This document shows positions 8,747-18,132 of a DNA stretch of 64,000 bases, piece by piece. The stretch covers positions 1-64,000 of the forward strand of contig JAGYOW010000010.1 of the NCBI GenBank assembly GCA_018399285.1, given 5' to 3'. A program made the position numbers and the translations under genes. Origin of the DNA: Desulfotignum sp. Lineage in GTDB: Bacteria; Desulfobacterota; Desulfobacteria; Desulfobacterales; Desulfobacteraceae. Position 1 is the stretch's first letter; every line of letters starts with the position of its first letter. The notes under the pieces are model-generated. The model did not search any database. It saw nothing but the letters and a program-made list of their open reading frames with translations, and had not been told where the DNA came from.

Positions 8747-10077
8747 GCCTTCTCCCCGGCGATGTCATATTCATATCCATCCGTTATCTTTACCTGAACC
8801 CGGGAGCCGATGGCAAGCCCGTCCGAATAAATAAACGTGACCCCGTCCACTTCCGGGGCCTGGAACATGGTCCGGCCGGTAAACAGGCCCGGTTCCGGGT
8901 TTTCTTCCACCAGCACAAGATAGGTTTTTCCCACATGCTTCTGGTTGATCTGCCCGGAGATTTCCGCCTGGGCCGCCATCAGGGTGTCGTGACGGACCTG
9001 GGCCACATCTTCGGACACATGATCCGTCAACGCATGGGAAGGCAGGTCTTCGGCATCGGAATAAGTGAACACCCCCAAATGATCAAAGGAAATCTCTTGA
9101 ATCAAATGCAGCAGCGAGTCAAACATCTCCTGAGTTTCCCCGGGAAACCCCGTGATCACAGTGGTGCGCAACGCCGCATCCGGGTCTGTGTGCCGGATCA
9201 TGGCAAACAAATCTTTGAGCTGGGCGCGGGAATAGGGCCGGCCCATGCGCCGGAGCATCGTGGTGTCTGCATGCTGGATGGGCACGTCATAATAGGCGCA
9301 GATATTGCCATGGGCTTTGACGGTGTCGACGATCTGCCGGGTCAAAGACTCCGGGTGGGTATACAGCATCCGGATCCAGACGTCCGGATCCACGGCCGCT
9401 GTCTGCCGGGACAAGGTTTCCAGTACATCCGCAAACCCGGTGCCGTCTTTCAGGTCCCGGCCATAGTCCGTGGTGTTTTCCGCCGTGAGAATGATCTCTT
9501 TCACCCCTTGTGTTACCAGCGACAGGGCATCGGTACAGATGTCATCCAGGGGGCGGGACCGCTGCCGGCCCCGCAGGGTGGGAATGATACAATAGGTGCA
9601 ATGCCGGTTGCACCCTTCCGACACCTTGACAAACCCATACGGGTCTCCGGACAGGGCCCGGTCCACGGTCAGATCGCCAAACGCTCGGGCATTGGGATCC
9701 GGGAACAGGGTCAGACAAGACACGGTCCGGTCCGCCACCACATCCACAATCTGTTCACAGGCCCCGGTTCCCAGGAATGCATCCACCTCAGGCAGGCTGT
9801 CGGTCAACCCCGGGTCATCCTTGTACCGCTGGGCCAGACATCCCGTGACGATCAGGCGACGGCACGCGCCCTGTTTCTTGTATTCCGCCATCTCCAGGAT
9901 GGTATCCACGGCCTCGTCCGCCGCAGAAGCAATAAAGCCGCAGGTGTTGACCACAATGACCCGGGCTTTTGCCGGGTCATGGGTTCGGGTGTGCCCGGCC
10001 GCCAGGAGCTTTCCCAGCATGACTTCACTGTCCACCTGGTTCCGGGAACACCCTAAGGTTTCAAAATAAATGATCAT
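8743..10077 (-). CDS. rimO: ribosomal protein S12 methylthiotransferase RimO
   Basis: A 444-aa radical-SAM enzyme that adds a methylthio group to an Asp of ribosomal protein S12. The N-terminal domain holds the second 4Fe-4S cluster ligands Cys10, Cys46 and Cys80 (TLGCSRN, NTCGF, VTGCLAQ). The radical-SAM motif CNRHCTYC is at 156-163, and a TRAM-like RNA/protein-binding domain ends the chain. SEGCNRHC with CIIPTLRG separates RimO from MiaB well enough for a confident call. Length is normal. The start overlaps the htpG stop and the stop overlaps the prenyl synthase start, so the genes form an operon. Confidence 0.93.
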   Translation of the reverse strand: MIIYFETLGCSRNQVDSEVMLGKLLAAGHTRTHDPAKARVIVVNTCGFIASAADEAVDTILEMAEYKKQGACRRLIVTGCLAQRYKDDPGLTDSLPEVDAFLGTGACEQIVDVVADRTVSCLTLFPDPNARAFGDLTVDRALSGDPYGFVKVSEGCNRHCTYCIIPTLRGRQRSRPLDDICTDALSLVTQGVKEIILTAENTTDYGRDLKDGTGFADVLETLSRQTAAVDPDVWIRMLYTHPESLTRQIVDTVKAHGNICAYYDVPIQHADTTMLRRMGRPYSRAQLKDLFAMIRHTDPDAALRTTVITGFPGETQEMFDSLLHLIQEISFDHLGVFTYSDAEDLPSHALTDHVSEDVAQVRHDTLMAAQAEISGQINQKHVGKTYLVLVEENPEPGLFTGRTMFQAPEVDGVTFIYSDGLAIGSRVQVKITDGYEYDIAGEKA

Positions 10078-11996
10078 ATGGCTTTGGCCATCAGATCCCC
10101 CATGAGTTTGGAGAACCGCGACGGGTTGTCCAGCTTGCCCCCCTCGCTGATCACGGCAATGTCAAACAGCAGATCCGCGTAATCCGTAAGCACGGGGTTG
10201 GTGGTATCGGTCTCGAATATCTGTTTGATCTTTTCCATGACCGGATGGTTGACATTGACCTCCATCACCCGTTTCTGTTCCGGGGTTTTCTGGCCCGAAG
10301 CCTTGAGGATTTTTTCCATGTAGGCACTCATGCCCCAGTCATCCCCGGACAGGCAGGACACGGAATCTTTCAGGCGATTGGACACCACCACATCCTTGAC
10401 CTGGCTCTCCAGCTTGCCCTTGAGAAAAGACAGCAGGGCCGAGTATTCATTTTTTTTGTCATCATCCACCTTTTCCACATCCAGATCGCCTTTTTCCGCG
10501 CTCTTGAGCTTCTTGTCCTTGTATTCGGTCAACGACTGGGTCACCCATTCGTCAATGGGATCCACCATGAGCAGTACTTCATAGTCTTTGGCTTTCAAAG
10601 ACTCCAGCAGCGGGGAGTTCATCAAAGAGTTCAGATTTTCACCCGTGATATAATAAATATCTTTTTGATCCTCTTTCATGTTCTCGATATACTGATCCAG
10701 GGTCACGTATTTGCCCTCGGATTTGGTGGTCTTGTACCGCAAGAGCGCCGCAATCCGTTCCTTGTTGGTGAAGTCCGTGGGAATGCCGGCCTTCAAAGCC
10801 TGGCCGAATTCATTGTAGAATTCCTCGTATTTTTCCGGGTCCATCTCCTCTAAGGTGCTGAACACCCGTTTCACCAGGTTCTTGCGGATATTTCTCACCA
10901 GCCGGTCCTCCTGGAGGATCTCCCGGCTCACGTTCAGGTTCAGGTCCGGGGCATCCACCACCCCCTGGACAAACCCCAGATAATCGGGCAGCAGTTCCTT
11001 GCAGTCATCCATGATAAACACCCGTTTGCAGTACAGCTGCATGCCGTGCTTGCGCTCGGGCCTAAACAGGTCGAACGGGGCCTTGGACGGGATATACATG
11101 AGCACATCATATTCAGTGACCCCTTCGAACTTGTTGTGGATCACGGCCAAAGGCTTGTCCCAGTTGTGGCTGATATGTTTGTAGAACTCTTCATGCTCCT
11201 GTTCAGTGACCTCATCTTTGGGCTGGGCCCAGATGGCTTTCATGGAGTTGAGGGTTTCATCTTTGCGCACCTTTTTAAAGGTGTCCCCGATGGGCTTGCC
11301 GTCCTTGTCCTTGATGATTTCATTTTCAGGGAGGGGCTCGCTTTTTTCCAGATTCATGATCACGGGATAGGTCACAAAATCGGAATGTTTTTTCACAATG
11401 TGCTGAATGGTATATTCATCCGTGAAATCCTGGTCATCTTCTTCCGGTTCTTTCAAATACAGGGTAATGGTGGTGCCCCGCTCTGTTTTGTCGATCTCTT
11501 CAATGCTGTAGGTGCCCTGGCCGTCCGATTCCCACCGCACCCCTTTGTCTGCCCCTGCGGCCCGGGTTTCCAGGCAGATTTTATCGGCCACGATAAAGGC
11601 GGAATAAAATCCCACACCGAACTGACCGATAAGTTCCGGGGTCAGGGTGGTTTCTTTTTTGGATTTTTCCAGCACTTCCATGAACGCGGCCGTGCCGGAC
11701 TTGGCAATGGTACCGATATTGTCGTTGACTTCGTCCAGAGTCATGCCGATGCCGTTGTCCGTGATGGTGAAGGTCTTTTTTTCCGGGTCCACGGCCAGAC
11801 GGATCTGAAAATCGGTGTCATCGCTGAACAGGTCCGGTTCGGTCTGTTCCTTGAACCGGGCCTTGTCAATGGCGTCCGAGGCATTGGATATCAGTTCTCT
11901 GACAAAAATCTCCTTGTTGGAATACAAAGAGTTGATGATCAGGCGCAGCAGCTGCTGAACTTCGGTTTTAAACTGGTGTGTCTGTTTCTCTCCCAT
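10074..11996 (-). CDS. htpG: molecular chaperone HtpG (Hsp90)
   Basis: A 640-aa cytoplasmic Hsp90 chaperone. The GHKL ATPase motifs are in order: [13 protein letters not shown] near 38, DNGIGM near 98, GTIAKSGT, and [15 protein letters not shown] near 145. The middle domain has the [11 protein letters not shown] stretch and the NVSREILQ motif of all HtpG proteins. The C-terminal dimerisation domain is present and ends normally. It is first in the operon htpG-rimO-prenyl synthase-secreted protein. Upstream of the ATG, TTACTCCTG on the plus strand gives a Shine-Dalgarno. I did not find a clear heat-shock (CIRCE or sigma-32) element in the short gap. Confidence 0.95.
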   Translation of the reverse strand: MGEKQTHQFKTEVQQLLRLIINSLYSNKEIFVRELISNASDAIDKARFKEQTEPDLFSDDTDFQIRLAVDPEKKTFTITDNGIGMTLDEVNDNIGTIAKSGTAAFMEVLEKSKKETTLTPELIGQFGVGFYSAFIVADKICLETRAAGADKGVRWESDGQGTYSIEEIDKTERGTTITLYLKEPEEDDQDFTDEYTIQHIVKKHSDFVTYPVIMNLEKSEPLPENEIIKDKDGKPIGDTFKKVRKDETLNSMKAIWAQPKDEVTEQEHEEFYKHISHNWDKPLAVIHNKFEGVTEYDVLMYIPSKAPFDLFRPERKHGMQLYCKRVFIMDDCKELLPDYLGFVQGVVDAPDLNLNVSREILQEDRLVRNIRKNLVKRVFSTLEEMDPEKYEEFYNEFGQALKAGIPTDFTNKERIAALLRYKTTKSEGKYVTLDQYIENMKEDQKDIYYITGENLNSLMNSPLLESLKAKDYEVLLMVDPIDEWVTQSLTEYKDKKLKSAEKGDLDVEKVDDDKKNEYSALLSFLKGKLESQVKDVVVSNRLKDSVSCLSGDDWGMSAYMEKILKASGQKTPEQKRVMEVNVNHPVMEKIKQIFETDTTNPVLTDYADLLFDIAVISEGGKLDNPSRFSKLMGDLMAKAI

Positions 11997-12200
11997 GGTT
12001 ACTCCTGTGTCGATTTTAAAAAGGTTAATCGTTGCGTTAAAATAAATTTTTTCTAATTATTGTGGCAAAAACCGGATTGTCAAGGTCAGGGGTGTGCCGG
12101 GCTCCCAATCCTGCTGAAAAACCGCCTTGCCATTCTTTTTCAAAGATATTACATTGACTGCTGGTTCTTTGTTCATATGAAATCATCAAGGAGTTCGCTG

Positions 12201-12674
12201 ATGGAACAAAAAGCGTTTCAAGACTATTATTCGGAAGAATTCAGCCATTGCTACGGCTGCGGCCGGCTCAACAAACACGGGCACCAGATCAAAAGTTATT
12301 GGGACGGAGCGGAAAGCGTGGCTGTTTTCACCCCCGAACCCTATCACATCGCTATTCCCGGATTTGTCTACGGCGGGTTGATCGCCTCTTTAGTGGACTG
12401 TCACGGCACGGGCACGGCTGCAGCCGCCACATATAAAGCCCAGGGCCGGGCCATGGATACCGATCCGGCGTTGCGGTTTGTCACGGGTTCCATTCATGTG
12501 GATTATCTGGCCCCCACCCCGCTGGGCGTGCCCCTGGAACTGCGGGGCACGGTATCGGAAATGGGTCCTAAAAAAGTGGTGGTGGACATCCGGGTTTCCG
12601 CAGAAGGCAAGCTGTGCGCCAAAGGCCGGGTCATTGCCGTAAAAATGCCGGACACCATGATGGCAAAAAAATAA
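12201..12674 (+). CDS. PaaI/YigI-type hot-dog thioesterase
   Basis: A protein of about 157 aa with the single hot-dog domain of acyl-CoA thioesterases. The motif FVYGGLIASLVDCHGTGTA matches the catalytic helix region (HGG-like, with Asp as the usual acid), and SIHVDYLAPTPLG is the conserved strand. CYGCGRLNKHG near the N-terminus is typical of this small-Cys subgroup. The frame is open upstream to 12060, but the ATG at 12201 has a Shine-Dalgarno (AAGGAG) eight bases ahead and begins the domain, so I use it. The likely role is hydrolysis of acyl-CoA or aryl-CoA thioesters in the cytoplasm; the substrate is unknown. The next gene starts 15 bases downstream. Confidence 0.8.
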   Translation: MEQKAFQDYYSEEFSHCYGCGRLNKHGHQIKSYWDGAESVAVFTPEPYHIAIPGFVYGGLIASLVDCHGTGTAAAATYKAQGRAMDTDPALRFVTGSIHVDYLAPTPLGVPLELRGTVSEMGPKKVVVDIRVSAEGKLCAKGRVIAVKMPDTMMAKK

Positions 12675-12689
12675 AAAAAGGAGAGACCC

Positions 12690-13061
12690 GTGTCTGAAAA
12701 AAACAGTGATCCAAAACAGAAGACAGTGCTGTTCGCCTTCAGAGGCGATCCTCTGTGCTTTGTCCATGTGCTGCTCAACGGCCTGGACCTGCACGCAAAC
12801 GGACAGCAAGGAAAAATCGTGCTGGAAGGAGAATCCGTCACCCTGGTTGAAAAAATGAGCCAGCCCGGCCATTTTCTGTCAGACCTTTATCAGAAAGCCA
12901 AAGACGCCGGCATCATTCACGGGGCCTGCAAGGCGTGCAGTGCCAAGCTCAAGGCCACAAAAGCCGTGGAAAACGCAGGCATCCCCCTGATCGGGGACAT
13001 GAGCGGCCACCCGGCCATGTCGCAGTTCCTGGCACAAGGGTATCAGGTCATCACGTTTTAA
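12690..13061 (+). CDS. DsrE-like small cytoplasmic protein
   Basis: A 123-aa protein with an alpha/beta layout close to the DsrE/YchN group: an initial strand TVLFAFRGDPLCFVHVLLNGL, a middle segment around FLSDLYQKAKDAGIIHGACKAC, and a terminal GHPAMSQFLAQGYQVITF. The CKACSAK stretch near 75 places Cys residues where DsrE-family proteins often bind sulfur. The family handles sulfur carriers or persulfides, which fits an organism living on sulfur compounds, but the exact role is unknown. It follows the thioesterase closely with its own AGGAGA site, so the two are probably one transcript. Confidence 0.6.
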   Translation: MSEKNSDPKQKTVLFAFRGDPLCFVHVLLNGLDLHANGQQGKIVLEGESVTLVEKMSQPGHFLSDLYQKAKDAGIIHGACKACSAKLKATKAVENAGIPLIGDMSGHPAMSQFLAQGYQVITF

Positions 13062-13155
13062 CCGGATTTGCGGCCCTGCCGGCTGATCCCTTTCCTGAAT
13101 ACCCCCCATGCCCTGCCGGGCACAACAAATCATGAAAGCCATCTGCCGTCACTGG

Positions 13156-13184
13156 CTTAACACTTAAAACTTAACACTTAAAAC
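13156..13184. repeat. short direct repeat, TTAACACTTAAAAC type
   Basis: Two tandem copies of a 14-base unit, cttaacacttaaaa, lie in the gap between the DsrE-like gene and the diguanylate cyclase. The core TTAACACT also makes up the tandem repeat at 55715-55738. No function is evident. Confidence 0.7.
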
Positions 13185-13220
13185 TGTCATATAAAACGGA
13201 GACCACACCCTGGATTGATC

Positions 13221-16163
13221 ATGCCCGGTGTCAGCAGACAAATAGCGTTCATCCGACTGTTCATCTGTGTCATTCTGTGCTTTTTTTTCGGTCAGGTCTG
13301 TCTGACCGCTGCGGCCCAGGACGCAGATTCCCTGACCATCGCCCTGACGGAACAGGAAAACGCCTTTATTGAAAAACATCCCGTGATCCGGGTAAGCAAC
13401 GAGATGGACTGGCCCCCGTTTGATTTTGCCATTGGAAATCAGCCGTTCGGCCTGAGTATCGATGTAATGACCCTGCTGGGGGCCCGGCTGGGCATTCAGT
13501 TCGAGTATGTCAACGGGTACCGGTGGAGCGAATTGGTCAATATGTTCCGGGAAAACCGGCTGGACCTGCTTCAATCCGCTTACAAATCCCCGGAGCGTGA
13601 ACAGTTCGGCCGGTTCACTTCTCCTTATTACAAGGACAAGACCGTCTTTGTGGTGCCTTCCCACTCGCCGGGCATATCCGACATCACGGACCTGACCGGC
13701 AAAATCGTTGCCATTCCCAAGGGATGGGCCTATGAAACCTATCTGACCAACCATTATCCCGACATCCAGGTGTTGACCGTCAAAAACACGGAAGACGCGT
13801 TTCATGCGGTCATGAACCAGAAAGCGGATGCCGCCATCGAGCTGTCCGCCGTGGCCAGATACCTGATTAAAAAAAATTATCTCACGGGCCTGAAAATCTC
13901 GGGATGGTTCAACCAGTATGACAGCAATGACCAGAAAGCCCTGCACATTATGGTTCGGCCTGACTGGCCCGTTCTGCATCAAATGCTGGAAAAGGCACTT
14001 TTGACCATTACGCCCGGCGATATAGCGGCCCTGGAATATAAATGGCTGGGAGAAATCCGGCCCGGCATCGACAGGTCCTTGAATCTGACTCCGGAAGAAA
14101 AAGCGTTTCTTGACACCCATCCGAAGATCCGGGTGGCCAATGAGCTGGACTGGCCCCCGTTCGATTTCATACAAGACGGTGAACCCGCCGGGTTTGCCAT
14201 CGATTACGTCAAGCTGCTGGCAGAAATTGTTGGACTTGATCTTGAGTTTATCAACGGCTACACCTGGTCCCAGCTGCTGGAAAAGGGCCGCACAAATGAG
14301 ATCGACCTGTTTCCGGGTTTGTGGAGAAGCCCGGACAGGGAAAAATTCCTGGCTTTTTCCCGCCCCTATATTCAGCTGATCAAGGTATTGATCACCCGGA
14401 AAGACACCCCCCTGGTCCAGTCCCTGGCAGACATGAAAGGCCGAAAAATCGCGCTGCCCGCTGGATACACGCTCACGGAAATGGTCATGGACCAGTATCC
14501 GGACCTGAATTATGTCATGGTCAAAAATCCGGCCGAAGGCATCAAACGGGTGTCCCTTGGCCGGGCCGACGGCTTTGTCGGTGCCTTAGGCATTGTCAAT
14601 TATATCATCAAACAGCAGTTCATCAACAATGTGCACGTGGCTGCGGAAATCAAACTGAATCAGGACCTGCCCCTTCACATGGCCGTCAGGAAAGACTGGC
14701 AAATTCTTGCCACGATCCTTGACAAAGCCATGAAACAGGTGGACCCGCTGCAATATGATGCCATTGTCCAAAAATGGATTGGCTCCATGGACCCGGCCGG
14801 GGAACTGGGCACCCTCACCCGGGAGGAAAAAGCCTATCTGAACACCAAAAAACAGATCTCCCTGTGTGTAAGAACCGATGCCCCTCCGTTTGAATTCATG
14901 GACAGCAACAATGAATACAGCGGCATTGTGGCGGATTTTTACCAGTTGCTGAGCCGGAAACTCGGGGTGTCCATTCAGGTCGCCGGCAATGGTTCTGAAA
15001 CCGGCAAATGTGACATGATCGCAGTGGTGGCCCCCAATGATCCGGACCCGGCGGACGTTCAGCCCGGCTCTGCTTACGCCACCTATCCCCTGGTCATTGC
15101 CACGGACCGCAACGCCCTGTATATCAACACCCTGGAGGCTGTGGGTGAAAAACCCATTGCCGTGAGCATCCGGGCCGCGTTTTACCCGGACATCCAGACC
15201 CGGTACCCTCAAGTGAATTTCATCCCCGTGGACTCCGTGGAACAAGGGCTGATCCAGGTCCAAAAAGGGCAAGTGTTCGGTCTGGTGGACACGGCCCCGG
15301 AAATCGGGCATTACATCCAGGAAAACAACCTGTTTGATTTGAAAATTTCCGGTGAACTGCCCTATCAGGTCCGGCTTCAGGCAGGTATCCCCGTGGATGA
15401 TCCAGTGTTGTTCCAGATCGTTGAAAAAGCGATTCATTCCCTGACCCCGGAGGAAAAAAAGCAGGTTTTCCAGAACTGGATGACCCTCAAATATGAACAA
15501 AAATTTGATTACACGCTTTTATGGGGAATTCTTCTGACTTTGGGCATTATCGGCTCTTTTGCCGTTTATCGCCACATCTCCATTACCCGCTACAACCGCA
15601 AACTGGGCCGGCTGAACCAGGAACTGGTCCAGGCCAACAAAAAACTGGAAGCCATCTCTTACCTGGACGGACTCACCGGCATCCCCAACCGGCGGAAATT
15701 CGATGAAGTCCTTGAAACCGAGTGGAAACGGTGTGAACGAAATCAACTGACCCTGACGCTGATGATGATTGACATTGACTATTTCAAACCTTTCAACGAC
15801 CGGTACGGCCACCTGGAAGGCGATGACTGCCTGAAAAAAGTGGCCCAGACCCTTGAATCCTTATTGCGCCGGCCCGGCGATTTCGTGGCCCGGTACGGCG
15901 GCGAAGAGTTCAGCATCATTCTGCCGGGCATCGACCCGGCCGGCACCGAAAACCTGGCCCGAAAAATTCTGGACAAAGTGCAGGCCCTTGAAATCCCCAA
16001 CCAGGACTCGGATGTTTCCCCTTACCTCACCGTGAGTCTCGGCGGTATCATTACGGTTCCCAACAAAGCATTACCCGCCCACTGGTTCATCAACCAGGCG
16101 GATCAACTGCTCTACCGGGCCAAAAAAAACGGCCGGAACCGGTACCGGTTGGAGGCGTACTAA
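13221..16163 (+). CDS. membrane diguanylate cyclase with three periplasmic solute-binding (PBPb) sensor domains
   Basis: A protein of about 980 aa that should make cyclic-di-GMP in response to a periplasmic ligand. A signal sequence or anchor near residues 10-33 is followed by three tandem amino-acid-binding-protein-like domains. The first two open with the near-identical phrase FxDWPPFDF-like (MDWPPFDF, LDWPPFDF) after an EEKAFLDTHP-type linker. The third (DAPPFEF, about 535-755) is more diverged. A transmembrane helix near 765-785 and a short coiled coil lead to the GGDEF domain. The active site is GGEEF at about 893-897, with an RxxD inhibition site (RPGD) five residues before it, so catalysis and product feedback both look intact. 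A TTG at 13215 is an alternative start. It is transcribed alone. Confidence 0.9.
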   Translation: MPGVSRQIAFIRLFICVILCFFFGQVCLTAAAQDADSLTIALTEQENAFIEKHPVIRVSNEMDWPPFDFAIGNQPFGLSIDVMTLLGARLGIQFEYVNGYRWSELVNMFRENRLDLLQSAYKSPEREQFGRFTSPYYKDKTVFVVPSHSPGISDITDLTGKIVAIPKGWAYETYLTNHYPDIQVLTVKNTEDAFHAVMNQKADAAIELSAVARYLIKKNYLTGLKISGWFNQYDSNDQKALHIMVRPDWPVLHQMLEKALLTITPGDIAALEYKWLGEIRPGIDRSLNLTPEEKAFLDTHPKIRVANELDWPPFDFIQDGEPAGFAIDYVKLLAEIVGLDLEFINGYTWSQLLEKGRTNEIDLFPGLWRSPDREKFLAFSRPYIQLIKVLITRKDTPLVQSLADMKGRKIALPAGYTLTEMVMDQYPDLNYVMVKNPAEGIKRVSLGRADGFVGALGIVNYIIKQQFINNVHVAAEIKLNQDLPLHMAVRKDWQILATILDKAMKQVDPLQYDAIVQKWIGSMDPAGELGTLTREEKAYLNTKKQISLCVRTDAPPFEFMDSNNEYSGIVADFYQLLSRKLGVSIQVAGNGSETGKCDMIAVVAPNDPDPADVQPGSAYATYPLVIATDRNALYINTLEAVGEKPIAVSIRAAFYPDIQTRYPQVNFIPVDSVEQGLIQVQKGQVFGLVDTAPEIGHYIQENNLFDLKISGELPYQVRLQAGIPVDDPVLFQIVEKAIHSLTPEEKKQVFQNWMTLKYEQKFDYTLLWGILLTLGIIGSFAVYRHISITRYNRKLGRLNQELVQANKKLEAISYLDGLTGIPNRRKFDEVLETEWKRCERNQLTLTLMMIDIDYFKPFNDRYGHLEGDDCLKKVAQTLESLLRRPGDFVARYGGEEFSIILPGIDPAGTENLARKILDKVQALEIPNQDSDVSPYLTVSLGGIITVPNKALPAHWFINQADQLLYRAKKNGRNRYRLEAY

Positions 16164-16219
16164 CTCATCTGGCGCAAACAGGTGATCTGAAACTCAAACC
16201 ATTGAAAACGGGAGAATAA

Positions 16220-17347
16220 ATGCAGGACCAGATAAATGACATTGAAGTTTGCTGGGCAAAACAACTGCAAAGAGAACATGACGATATCTGTTATCACCGA
16301 CGCGTTTCCCTGGCGACGCCTTTGGTGGCCATCGTTGCCGGTAAAAACCGACTGGGATACTGGACCCCGGGCAATCAGACCATTTCCATTTCCAGACATC
16401 TGATCGAAAACAACCCCTGGGAAATCGTACTGGAAATATTCAAACATGAAATGGCCCATCAATATGTCAGCGAATACCTGGATAATGCCGACGTTCATGG
16501 AAAAGGATTTAAAACCGCCTGTGACATCCTGGGGGTGCACCCGGCGTTTGCCGGATTCGGCAGTCCCCGGGAAGAACATCTGGCAGCCTTCAAAGGGACC
16601 CTGCCGGAAAAGGCACTAACCCTGTTGCGGCGGGTGGAAAAACTGCTGGCACTGGGGCAGTCCAGCAATGAATCAGAAGCCCGGGCCGCATCCAGAAAAG
16701 CCAGTTATCTGCTGAACAAGTACAATCTGGACCGGATTGCCAAAGAAGACACCAATGCATCAGACATTCGGTTTATGTATCTTCAAAGCGGCAAAAAACG
16801 CATGGAAACCATTGAAAAACTGATTCTGAAATTTCTGGAGGAATTCTATTTTGTCAGTTGTGTGATCACCACCATCTATGATGCCCAAACCGATGAAGAA
16901 TACAGGGCCGGGGTCCTGATCGGCAAACAAGAAGCCCTGGTGGTGGCTGAATATGTGTACCGGTTTCTTTTGGATACCTCCGGAAAATTATGGCAGGATT
17001 TCCGGAAAAAACATCACGGCCAGCGCACCGGGAAAGTGGCGTTTGATTCAGGCTTCATAAAAGGCATCCAATCCAACCATGAATTGATGTTCAAACAACA
17101 TGACAGTGCTGAAATCAATAAAGACACCTCATTGCCGGTGGCTGCGGTCAAGGCCGTGCGTGTCAAATGCCGGGCTGAAAACAATCTTGAAAAAAACCGC
17201 TTGTTTCCCCGGTTGACCCAAAACCGGTCATCGTTCCGGATGGATGAAAATGCCTTTTCCCAGGGCATGGAACAGGGCAGAAAAACCCGTATCCACCGGC
17301 CGGTGGAACATAAAAACAACGGAATCACCGCGTTGCTGAACCGGTAA
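16220..17347 (+). CDS. SprT-like zinc metalloprotein with a DUF2786 domain
   Basis: A 375-aa protein. The N-terminal 130 residues form a SprT-like zincin domain with the metal-binding helix HEMAHQ near 76 and a later His in DVHGKGF. A DUF2786 segment follows (about 135-180: LLRRVEKLLALGQSSNESEARAASRKASYLLNKYNLD). The remainder is a charged helical region without known motifs. The zincin family includes Spartan-type DNA-protein crosslink proteases, and DUF2786 occurs in phage and chromosomal proteins of unknown role. Activity is likely if the third ligand is supplied by DVHGKGF. It has its own start 57 bases after the cyclase gene. No partner gene is evident. Confidence 0.75.
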   Translation: MQDQINDIEVCWAKQLQREHDDICYHRRVSLATPLVAIVAGKNRLGYWTPGNQTISISRHLIENNPWEIVLEIFKHEMAHQYVSEYLDNADVHGKGFKTACDILGVHPAFAGFGSPREEHLAAFKGTLPEKALTLLRRVEKLLALGQSSNESEARAASRKASYLLNKYNLDRIAKEDTNASDIRFMYLQSGKKRMETIEKLILKFLEEFYFVSCVITTIYDAQTDEEYRAGVLIGKQEALVVAEYVYRFLLDTSGKLWQDFRKKHHGQRTGKVAFDSGFIKGIQSNHELMFKQHDSAEINKDTSLPVAAVKAVRVKCRAENNLEKNRLFPRLTQNRSSFRMDENAFSQGMEQGRKTRIHRPVEHKNNGITALLNR

Positions 17348-17402
17348 ATGACGGGTGAAAACCGGATGAAACAATTTATCGAAAAAGATGCCCAATATTA
17401 TG

Positions 17403-17594
17403 TTATTGTTCCGAAAATCCGAATTTTCTGAGGATCTTTTCCAACGGACAGAAGTCCGTAAATCCGGACTGAGTCAGATTCAAGCCGACAAAAAGCGTCA
17501 GAGCAAACCACCACGGTGAGTGAAGCAGCCCAAGTAATGCACTGATGGTAACCATAAGCCCCGGTATGATTCTCATTAATTTTTTAACAGTCAT
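17403..17594 (-). CDS. DUF2892 small membrane protein
   Basis: A 63-aa protein. The frame is open further upstream, but the ATG at 17594 sits behind a near-perfect Shine-Dalgarno (AGGAGGAAG), and the upstream codons belong to a different, decayed gene. Two hydrophobic helices (IIPGLMVTISALLGLLHS and WWFALTLFVGLNLTQS) are followed by FCPLEKILRKFG, the signature of DUF2892, which is often seen alone or as the membrane tail of YgaP rhodanese proteins. It is an inner-membrane protein whose biochemical role is unknown. Confidence 0.8.
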   Translation of the reverse strand: MTVKKLMRIIPGLMVTISALLGLLHSPWWFALTLFVGLNLTQSGFTDFCPLEKILRKFGFSEQ

Positions 17595-17596
17595 AT

Positions 17597-17946
17597 CTTC
17601 CTCCTGTGTATCGCTGTCTGTCATTCGTGAAGGCATGGCTTTCAGAAGATCAACCATAAAGCCATCTTTATTCACCACACGAAACCGCTGCTTACGAAAT
17701 ATCTGGAAGGTTTTATCGTCTTTGCGCAACACATCGATAAAATTCCGGGGACCTCGGGCCTAAACTTTTTCCCGCGCCATACCCTACCCGGGACCGGAAA
17801 AGCTACTCTTTGCCTTTTGATTTTTTCCAATGCACCCCACCCCGGTAAGCCATTGCATTGCGGTATGCCTCCCGAAATGCATCATACAGTTGCGAGGCAT
17901 CGATGAATATGCTGGCCTGGTCGGTTCCCATTTCAGTATAAGACAT
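17597..17946 (-). pseudogene. remnant of a nucleotidyltransferase (GSU2403-like)
   Basis: Two separated pieces of one protein survive. From the ATG at 17946, about 44 codons encode an N-terminus containing FREAYRNAMAYRGG and VHWKKSKGKE, after which comes a stop. The next codons in that frame read LFRSRVGYGAGKSLGPR. In another frame, RNFIDVLRKDDKTFQIFRKQ and DGFMVDLLKAMPSRM follow. I recall these phrases as parts of the start, middle and late regions of GSU2403-family nucleotidyltransferase-fold proteins; the stretch between them is far too short, so an internal deletion plus a frame change is likely. It runs directly into the DUF2892 gene's ribosome-binding site. The family match is from memory and not certain. 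Confidence 0.5.
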
Positions 17947-18132
17947 GGTGGCATCCGCTTGTTTTCTATAAAAAATTGAAAAATGAAAAAGTAAATAAAA
18001 CCATTTGAATTAAAATCATTTTCCGATTAAAAAACAAGCTTTTTTGCATTTTTGTTTTTCAAGCCATGTCAGACCCGGATGAATGGTGAAGGTGTCCCGT
18101 TGAAAAAACCGCGCCCCTTTCCCGGCATCTTC

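Noticed and set aside
8725-10056. A 443-codon open frame on the plus strand opposite rimO
   Set aside because: It is the antisense shadow of rimO; its translation is rich in Gly, His and Arg with no domain pattern, while rimO has all its cluster motifs.
11046-12056. A 336-codon plus-strand frame opposite htpG
   Set aside because: It is antisense to a clear Hsp90 gene and rich in Phe and Gly, as expected from the complement of that frame.
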